This document shows, one piece after another, positions 5,193 to 9,570 of a stretch of 9,570 nucleotides of DNA. Position 1 is the stretch's first letter. The number at the start of each line of letters is the position of its first letter. Source of the DNA: Caldilineaceae bacterium. Lineage in GTDB: Bacteria; Chloroflexota; Anaerolineae; Caldilineales; Caldilineaceae. The DNA lies in NCBI GenBank assembly GCA_014879855.1, contig JACSRH010000289.1, positions 1 through 9,570 on the forward strand, written 5' to 3'. Below the pieces are notes generated by a model. That model was not told the DNA's origin and did not search any database. It saw only the letters and a program-made list of their open reading frames with translations. The position numbers were made by a program, and so were the translations under genes.

Positions 5193-8033
5193 CTACCACG
5201 CCGGTCTATCCCAATTATATGCCAGATGGTGCCAGCGCATGGACACATAGAAGTGCGGCCAGCGCGCCGCATAGTCAGCGGCGTAGCGTTCAGTCAATTC
5301 GCTGATCTGCGCTTGTGGCGTCGTCGCCTGCGGAATCAAGGGTGCTGTAATCTCCACATCAATTTTCCCTTTTGCATCCATGCGTATGTAAACTGGCACG
5401 AAAGCCGCTCCCGTGGTCGCCGTTAACTCCGCGGCGCCGAGCTGCCAGGGCCGGCGACGTCCCCAGAAAGGCACGTCAACCGTTTGCTGGCCCTGCAGTC
5501 CATCTGCCGGCACCATCACTACGCCGCCGCGCCGCAAGATCCGCTCGCCCTGTAAAAGCATTGCCGCGCGCGCTTTCTGTCCCACTTCACGACCTCCAAC
5601 GACCATGCCGACCGCTCGCCCATTACGCCGAAAAATCTCCAGCACCGCCGCTCCGACTTTTGCAACGTGGGGAACTGCCAGCACGATTCCTGTCGACGGT
5701 GGGGAGCATCCGAACGCATTATGCTCAGCGTTCATGGTCCACCACCTGCCCAGGTTTTTGGTATGGGATAAGACATATTCTCGCCATATCACCCAGGTAT
5801 TGGCCAGCAGACTGATGTTGGCGCGCGCCTCGCCGTCGCCCTCGCTGCCTAGTTCCTCGGCCCAGTGTTCGACCAATGCCAACTGTCTGGCATAGCGGCG
5901 GCGCGTGGTGGGTTGTGCGACCCACAGCCGCTGCAAATGGACACCCAGTCCATAGGGCAGGCCATGCCCGCGCCAGAGTGGCCCGATTTGAGTCGCCTGA
6001 ATACGCAGCCTGCTTCGAACTGAACCTGGACAGGTTGGTGATGATCCCGCAGGCGACTCCCAATCCGTGACAGCGGTGCTGGGCGACTCACGATTTGGTG
6101 CGAGTAGCTCCGCCATACGCGCCACGGTGGCTGTGCGAAAGAACGCCGTAGGCACGCGCCGCCCGGTTGCCTCCTCCACCGCCAGCACGAAACGCAGCGC
6201 GGTCAGCGAATCGCCGCCCAGGGCGAAGAAGTCGTCCTCTGGTCCCACGGCAGATGCGCCGAGCATTTGCCCGACCAGTTGCACCAACCCCTGCTCCAGC
6301 AAAGCTGGGTCGTCCCCCGCAGCGCGCAGCAGAGCCAGCCCCGGTGCTTCCGGGCGGTAGCCGGCCGCCAGGTATTTCTCCCGGCTGGCTGCCCGCCCGA
6401 TTTTCGCGTCCATCTGCACCACCCAGCCCTTGGATACGAAGCGCAGGTCGGCCAGGGTGATCTCCAACTGCGCGTACACCTGCCGGGTGATGGCGGCGCG
6501 CCACGCAGCAAGCTGCGCGGCCGGCGCTTCGTCGCGCGTCTCGCAGACCAGCACAGCCGTCTGCGTGCCCAAGTTCTCATCCCGCAGACTGAAGGCTGCG
6601 GCCAGTCGCCCCTGCGCGCCCAGCACCGCCGTGGCGATCTCCTCGATGGCCTGGGGCTGGATATTCTGGCCGCCAATGATGAGCAGATCGTCCTTGCGGC
6701 CCAGGATGTAAAGCTCGCCGCCAGCCATGTAGCCCAGATCGCCGGTGCAGTGCCAGCCATCGCGCATCACGCGTAAGGTCAGATCTGGGCGGTCGTAATA
6801 GCCGGAAAAACAGTGCCCGGTTTTCAACAAGATTTCACCGATATGGCGTTCAGGCAGCGGATGCTCCGCTGCATCCGCCACGCGCACCTCGATGCCCGCC
6901 AGAGGAACGCCGCAACTGACGACGCTGTGGGCTTGCCCGGCGTTGGCTTCCACCGCAACCGCCCGCTTTTCAGCCCGCAGCAAACTGTGATCGATCCAAT
7001 CGATGGGCGTAGGCTGGCCCCGGCGCGCAAAGGAAACCCCCACTACCTGCTCGGCCATGCCGTACGCACCGCACAGGGCTTCCTCTTGCAGACCCCAGCT
7101 TTTGAAGTGCTGGTGGAAGTGCTGCAGGCTCTCGCTCATCACCAGTTCGGCGGCGACGATTACGGTGGACAGGCTGCTCAAATCATACGTTCGCTGCGGG
7201 TGTGCTGCGAGGCGACGCACCATGAAATTCAAGGCAAAGTTGGGCAGAAAGGTGACCGTGCCGCGATAGGCGCTGACTGCCTGCCAGAGTAATTCGGGGC
7301 GGACGATCCAGTCCGCCGGGCGAATGTGGACCGACGGAAACCCCTTGACCAGGGGAATCAGCAGACAGAGCACCAGCCCCCCATCGTGGTGGAACGGCAT
7401 ACAGCCCACCACCGGCCCACCCGCCCGATAGCGAGCATCGGCAACCCGCTCGATGTTGGTCAGGGCAGCTTGCTGCGAAAGGACGGCGGCTTTGGGCATG
7501 CCCGTGGTGCCGCTGGTCAATTGGAGATAGAGCGGTTGCGTTGGGGCGTTTCGGTAAAATGGAAAATCCGGCGCCGCTGTTTCCGCTCCGGCGTGTGTGA
7601 ACATCTGAACGGTGCAATCAAGCCCGGCCAGCGCGTCTCCAACCAGGCTGACCACGGCGCCCGTACTAAACACGACCCTGGCACGGGTGTACTTGGTCAA
7701 CGTCACCAGATGGTCGCTAAAAGCTTGTTGTGCATTGTCACGCGGAGGCGGCATGATCAACGGCGCCGCGCCGGCATAGATCGCGCCCAGAAAGGCGGCG
7801 ACCAGGTCGTAGCTGTGATCCAGAACAATCACCGCGACGTCGCCGGGCCGGATTCCTGCCGACTGCCAGGCTCGGGCCGCCCGGCCCGCATCCGCGTAGA
7901 CATCGGCCCAGGTGCTGACCTTCTGCTCGCGCCCTTCGGCGTCGAGAAAGATCAGGGCGCGCGCTGTCGGGCGTTCCTGGGCGTGCCGGCGGAGCACGCC
8001 CAGCAAGGATGGTTGATATACGACTGCGCTCAT
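5193..8033 (-). CDS. Three-domain fusion: fatty acyl-AMP ligase - acyl carrier domain - LpxL-like acyltransferase
   Basis: The product is 946 aa from ATG 8033. Residues 1-560 are an adenylate-forming ligase: LTSGTTGMPKAAVLS (172-186), GAYGMAE (322-328), CTGDLGYM (429-436) and LGRKDDLLIIGGQNIQPQAIE (444-464), with a divergent A10 motif ending AKIGRAASREKYLA (543-556). GGQN.QP.AIE resembles FAAL-type (fatty acyl-AMP) enzymes. Residues about 575-645 are a carrier domain with DDFFALGGDSLTALRF, phosphopantetheine site Ser609. Residues about 680-946 match the LpxL/HtrB-like lysophospholipid acyltransferase fold: LAVPHVAKVGAAVLEIF (785-801), MVPADGLQGQQTVDVPFWGR (840-859) and LGAAELTATTGAAFVPVYI (865-883). 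The inferred role is to activate a fatty acid as acyl-AMP, load it on the internal carrier and transfer it to a lipid or glycan. The usual HX4(D/E) catalytic pair is incomplete (His789 but Gly794). ATG 8033 is chosen for its strong Shine-Dalgarno; ATG 8102 would start in ABC-pseudogene sequence. Confidence 0.93.
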   Translation of the reverse strand: MSAVVYQPSLLGVLRRHAQERPTARALIFLDAEGREQKVSTWADVYADAGRAARAWQSAGIRPGDVAVIVLDHSYDLVAAFLGAIYAGAAPLIMPPPRDNAQQAFSDHLVTLTKYTRARVVFSTGAVVSLVGDALAGLDCTVQMFTHAGAETAAPDFPFYRNAPTQPLYLQLTSGTTGMPKAAVLSQQAALTNIERVADARYRAGGPVVGCMPFHHDGGLVLCLLIPLVKGFPSVHIRPADWIVRPELLWQAVSAYRGTVTFLPNFALNFMVRRLAAHPQRTYDLSSLSTVIVAAELVMSESLQHFHQHFKSWGLQEEALCGAYGMAEQVVGVSFARRGQPTPIDWIDHSLLRAEKRAVAVEANAGQAHSVVSCGVPLAGIEVRVADAAEHPLPERHIGEILLKTGHCFSGYYDRPDLTLRVMRDGWHCTGDLGYMAGGELYILGRKDDLLIIGGQNIQPQAIEEIATAVLGAQGRLAAAFSLRDENLGTQTAVLVCETRDEAPAAQLAAWRAAITRQVYAQLEITLADLRFVSKGWVVQMDAKIGRAASREKYLAAGYRPEAPGLALLRAAGDDPALLEQGLVQLVGQMLGASAVGPEDDFFALGGDSLTALRFVLAVEEATGRRVPTAFFRTATVARMAELLAPNRESPSTAVTDWESPAGSSPTCPGSVRSRLRIQATQIGPLWRGHGLPYGLGVHLQRLWVAQPTTRRRYARQLALVEHWAEELGSEGDGEARANISLLANTWVIWREYVLSHTKNLGRWWTMNAEHNAFGCSPPSTGIVLAVPHVAKVGAAVLEIFRRNGRAVGMVVGGREVGQKARAAMLLQGERILRRGGVVMVPADGLQGQQTVDVPFWGRRRPWQLGAAELTATTGAAFVPVYIRMDAKGKIDVEITAPLIPQATTPQAQISELTERYAADYAARWPHFYVSMRWHHLAYNWDRPAW

Positions 8034-8040
8034 ACGGCGC

Positions 8041-8048
8041 CCTCTCCC
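8041..8048 (-). promoter_or_regulatory. Strong ribosome binding site of the ligase-acyltransferase fusion gene
   Basis: The minus strand reads GGGAGAGG at 8048-8041, seven bases before ATG 8033. It fixes this start over the in-frame ATG at 8102, which has no comparable site. Confidence 0.7.
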
Positions 8049-8095
8049 ATTGCCATGACCGCTAGATTCGACGATCACCAGTCCGCCCACGCTGC

Positions 8096-8297
8096 TCAGC
8101 ACATCGATACCGGCGCCTGGAAGATTATAGACCGGGCGCGTCCCGTCCCGGCGACGCCCCTTACACGAATGCGCCCGCAGGTGATTGGCTACAAGCCAGC
8201 CACCGCGCTCAGTATCGTCGTCTTACCGCAGCCATTGGGGGCCGAGTATCGCTACGAACTCGCCAGGCGCTAAGGCAAAGCTGACATGACCGTGGCG
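8096..8297 (-). pseudogene. N-terminal remnant of an ABC-transporter ATPase (Walker A to Q-loop)
   Basis: Reading the minus strand gives HVSFALAPGEFVAILGP, the classic start of an ABC ATPase nucleotide-binding domain. A run of five C (plus-strand G run 8237-8241) then shifts the frame by one base. In the next frame the sequence continues NGCGKTTILSAVAGL (Walker A), meets an in-frame TAG at 8191-8189, and resumes PITCGRIRVRG...RSIIFQAPV with a Q-loop Gln codon at 8119-8117, before TGA at 8098-8096. The order and spacing are those of importer-type (for example NitT/TauT-like) ATPases. The signature motif, Walker B and H-loop are missing. With a frameshift, a stop and a 3' truncation this is a dead gene fragment. 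The substrate of the ancestor cannot be told. Confidence 0.75.
8124..8129 (-). promoter_or_regulatory. Possible -10 element for the biosynthetic operon
   Basis: The minus strand carries a perfect TATAAT at 8129-8124, which would place transcription start near 8117 and leave about 84 bases of leader before ATG 8033. No convincing TTGACA-like -35 lies 16-18 bases upstream and there is no TGn extension. The hexamer falls within the decayed ABC ATPase sequence (codons just before its Q-loop), so it may be chance. No other promoter candidate stands out before the operon. Confidence 0.3.
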
Positions 8298-8344
8298 CCC
8301 GCCTCCCGCATCTGCTGTCGCCACAACGCGGCGCAGCAGCCGCA

Positions 8345-8455
8345 CGACCGCCACCGACTCGGCATGTGTGCTCGATTCCACCACGCGGCCGCTGTCCATC
8401 ACATGGATCACGTCGGTCTGCATGGCGGTGGTGAAGCGGTGGTCAGCGTGGACTC
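8345..8455 (-). pseudogene. C-terminal remnant of an exporter-type ABC ATPase (H-loop end)
   Basis: The minus strand encodes VHADHRFTTAMQTDVIHVMDSGRVVESSTHAES, in one uninterrupted stretch. This matches the H-loop end of ABC exporter ATPases, whose usual form is close to 'HRL.T...AD.I.V...GR.VE.GTH.EL'. The switch histidine of HRF is kept. No Walker A, signature or Walker B precedes it: upstream, the sequence passes at about 8455 directly into the truncated AAA-like ATPase in another frame. It is therefore a 3'-end fragment of a different ABC gene from the fragment that follows at 8297-8096. I rate the identification good and the exact limits approximate. Confidence 0.65.
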
Positions 8456-9270
8456 TCCGCAGCGGCGTCCACCGGCTGCGCCGGGTCGGGAACGACCACC
8501 TGCACCGCCTGCCGCGCCAGCGCATTTACCAGCCAGGGCTGCCCCTGAGTCAGGTCGAAGGCCAGACGCAGGGCATCCGGCGTGAAGCGCTGCCCAGTGT
8601 CCGCCGTGTGCTGTTCGTACAGTTCGGCCACTTCCGCCGCCGTGAAGGGGCGCAGCGTCAGCGACTCGGTTTTGATGTTGAAGGGGCTGGCGGTGTGCAG
8701 CCGCGCGCTGTCCCCGGAGGCGACTTTGTAATCGCGCACGTCGCGCAGACCGATCAGCGCCAATGCCCAGGGGAAAGCATCGGGGCGGCGTTGAAAGCCA
8801 GCCCGCAACTGGCGCAGGGCCGAGATCAGCGCCGCATCTTGAAGAGCATCAATCTCATCTACAAACAACACCACGGGCCGCGGTGATGTCATGCACCAGG
8901 CCGCCAACGCCGCACCAAGCCGCCCGCCCGCCTCTGCCTCCGGCCACGGCGGTGGCTGCAATGCTGGCGGCAACTGCCAGACCAGCGCCGCGCGCCAATC
9001 TTCCAGGATCGCCAGCTCGGCCGCGCCAGGGTTGTCGTTGAACGCGGCCCCGACCTCCATCGAAACCAACGCAGCCGCATAGCGGCCAGTCGCAGTCAAC
9101 TGCCGCGCCAGTTCGATCATGGCCGTTGTCTTACCGCTCTGCCGCGCGCCGTGCAGGACGAAGTAGGCCTTCTGGTCGATCAACATCTGCACATCCGGCA
9201 GCCGCGCCGTGGCGGGCAGCATGTAGTGATCTTCAGGATTGCAAGGGCCGGCTACGTTGAAGAAGCGCAT
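8443..9270 (-). CDS. AAA-like P-loop ATPase, apparently C-terminally truncated
   Basis: The 275-aa product starts MRFFNVAGPCNPEDHYMLP, typical of AAA-like ATPases of the ATP-binding 'NPEDHY' kind found in multiple copies in some bacteria. Walker A is HGARQSGKTT (40-49) and Walker B is VVLFVDEIDAL (133-143), with ALIGLRDVRDYK (171-182) and LRPFTAAEVAELY (206-218) following, then GQPWLVNALAR (243-253). Homologues as I know them continue with a helical C-terminal region after an 'ITA..I..A...LI..R.TH' stretch; here the frame ends AAAESPR soon after DPAQPVD, at the point where ABC-transporter remnants begin. This suggests truncation by recombination. The N-terminal ATPase core is intact. ATG 9270 has AAGGA at 9283-9279, eight bases upstream, and an extended -10 promoter. 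Function is unknown; related proteins are often linked to defence, signalling or mobile DNA, but nothing here decides it. Confidence 0.85.
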   Translation of the reverse strand: MRFFNVAGPCNPEDHYMLPATARLPDVQMLIDQKAYFVLHGARQSGKTTAMIELARQLTATGRYAAALVSMEVGAAFNDNPGAAELAILEDWRAALVWQLPPALQPPPWPEAEAGGRLGAALAAWCMTSPRPVVLFVDEIDALQDAALISALRQLRAGFQRRPDAFPWALALIGLRDVRDYKVASGDSARLHTASPFNIKTESLTLRPFTAAEVAELYEQHTADTGQRFTPDALRLAFDLTQGQPWLVNALARQAVQVVVPDPAQPVDAAAESPR

Positions 9271-9325
9271 GGCGGATTTCCTTGGTCGATGATCTGATGG
9301 GCTCTGCGTCTGCCCCAGTGCTCAG

Positions 9326-9331
9326 ATTATA
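9326..9331 (-). promoter_or_regulatory. Extended -10 promoter of the AAA-like ATPase gene
   Basis: The minus strand reads TGTTATAAT, a TGn-TATAAT extended -10 with a perfect hexamer at 9331-9326. No good -35 lies at the normal spacing, as is common for extended -10 promoters. Start of transcription would be near 9319, about 49 bases before ATG 9270. The element abuts the outer arm of the inverted repeat at 9336. Confidence 0.55.
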
Positions 9332-9335
9332 ACAC

Positions 9336-9455
9336 GTTGGGGGCAGGCTGCGCGCCAACACGCTGGTTTCAGCATTCCGGGAATGGGACAGCGGTTGCTG
9401 CGGCTGCGCGACTACGTCTGTCCCATTCCCGGAATGCTGGGTGCGCGCCCCCAAC
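9336..9455. repeat. Nested inverted repeat, 120 bp overall
   Basis: An inner perfect 22-base inverted repeat pairs 9370-9391 (begins cagcattccg) with 9418-9439 (ends ggaatgctg) around a 26-base spacer. Each arm itself holds a near-palindrome, attcc-g-ggaat. An outer 9-base inverted repeat, gttgggggc at 9336-9344 and gcccccaac at 9447-9455, flanks it. No long T-run follows on either side, so a plain intrinsic terminator is unlikely. It may be a miniature mobile element, an extragenic palindrome or a protein-binding site. Confidence 0.8.
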
Positions 9456-9570
9456 TTGAAGTACGTCAGATCAGGTTTTCTTCAGGTTGTGCAGTGGTCG
9501 ATCCCGCCTGCCCCAACTCGAATCAGGCTCCGGCGCGTCCGTCCTGCACCTTCTGTCCCTCCGCCTCTGC
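9456..9570. other. Right-edge sequence without a supportable gene
   Basis: I see no gene here. All three minus-strand frames are open at the edge but close within 15 to 33 codons (for example TGA at 9525-9523 in one frame), so the tail of an upstream gene is possible but cannot be chosen. The minus strand carries GTTGGGGCAGGC at about 9520-9503, resembling the gttgggggcaggc at the outer left arm of the inverted repeat nearby. Confidence 0.4.

Noticed and set aside
5177..5272. Earlier in-frame ATG (5272) for the first sulfotransferase.
   Set aside because: It would overlap the fusion gene by 80 bases and add residues before a domain that already begins properly at MTPNFLIIG.
4703..5305. Open plus-strand frame of about 200 codons opposite the first sulfotransferase gene.
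   Set aside because: It is antisense to the conserved PSB and KEP.FF region, has no motif of its own and has no ribosome binding site that stands out.
8034..8102. Earlier in-frame ATG (8102) for the ligase-acyltransferase fusion.
   Set aside because: The added 23 residues come from the ABC pseudogene region and look unlike protein of this family; ATG 8033 has a strong GGGAGAGG seven bases upstream.
7326..8273. Open plus-strand frame of over 300 codons opposite the acyl-ligase gene.
   Set aside because: It lies antisense to strongly conserved ligase motifs (SGTTG, carrier upstream) and crosses into the ABC remnant. Its translation shows no recognisable motif, and long antisense frames are expected in GC-rich DNA.
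8223..8525. A 100-codon frame as a functional small ABC protein.
   Set aside because: Its first third is out-of-frame ATPase gene sequence, its middle is the end of one ABC ATPase and its last part the start of another, ending at a frameshift inside Walker A. It is a mosaic of remnants.
9336..9455. The inverted repeat as a CRISPR repeat or an intrinsic terminator.
   Set aside because: There are only two arms in opposite orientation, no regularly spaced direct repeats, and no T-run after either arm.

Overview
The window is GC-rich bacterial DNA in which every gene I can support lies on the minus strand, so transcription runs from high to low coordinates. No ribosomal or housekeeping gene fixes the taxon. 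The GC-rich bias, the AAA-like 'NPEDHY' ATPase and the mix of fatty acyl-AMP ligase, sulfotransferase and glycan genes would fit a Chloroflexota-like or similar environmental bacterium, but that is a weak inference.

Right end (about 9570 to 8443): an intergenic region with a striking nested inverted repeat (9336-9455) and an extended -10 promoter precedes a P-loop AAA-like ATPase. This gene appears cut short at its 3' end. Middle-right scar (about 8455 to 8096): directly after it lie decayed pieces of two ABC-transporter ATPases. One is the H-loop/C-terminal end of an exporter-type ATPase. The other runs from the N-terminus through Walker A to the Q-loop, with a 1-base frameshift and an in-frame amber stop. 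The scar looks like a rearrangement junction and marks the upstream edge of the next region.

Biosynthetic operon (8033 down to at least 1486, probably to the left edge): (i) a 946-aa fusion of fatty acyl-AMP ligase, acyl carrier domain and an LpxL-like acyltransferase; (ii) a heparan-type sulfotransferase; (iii) a second, dissimilar sulfotransferase; (iv) a GT2 glycosyltransferase; (v) a beta-propeller glycosidase/phosphorylase-like protein; (vi) a polysaccharide pyruvyl transferase-like protein; and (vii), after a long hairpin, a second copy of the propeller gene that runs off the left edge. Genes ii-v are joined by short stop/start overlaps (ATGA, ATGA and an 8-base overlap), which indicates one translationally coupled operon. 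The two leftmost complete genes look somewhat less GC-rich than the fusion gene (about 55% against 67% in single sampled 60-base lines).

Working model (inference): the operon makes or decorates a surface glycoconjugate. GT2 adds sugar, two sulfotransferases add sulfate from PAPS, the pyruvyl-transferase-like protein adds a ketal pyruvate or related acidic group, and the large fusion activates a fatty acid, holds it on its own carrier domain and passes it to the glycan or lipid. The logic is reminiscent of mycobacterial sulfolipid loci, where a FadD-type acyl-AMP ligase works with a sulfotransferase and acyltransferases. Here the activation, carrier and transfer steps are in one polypeptide.
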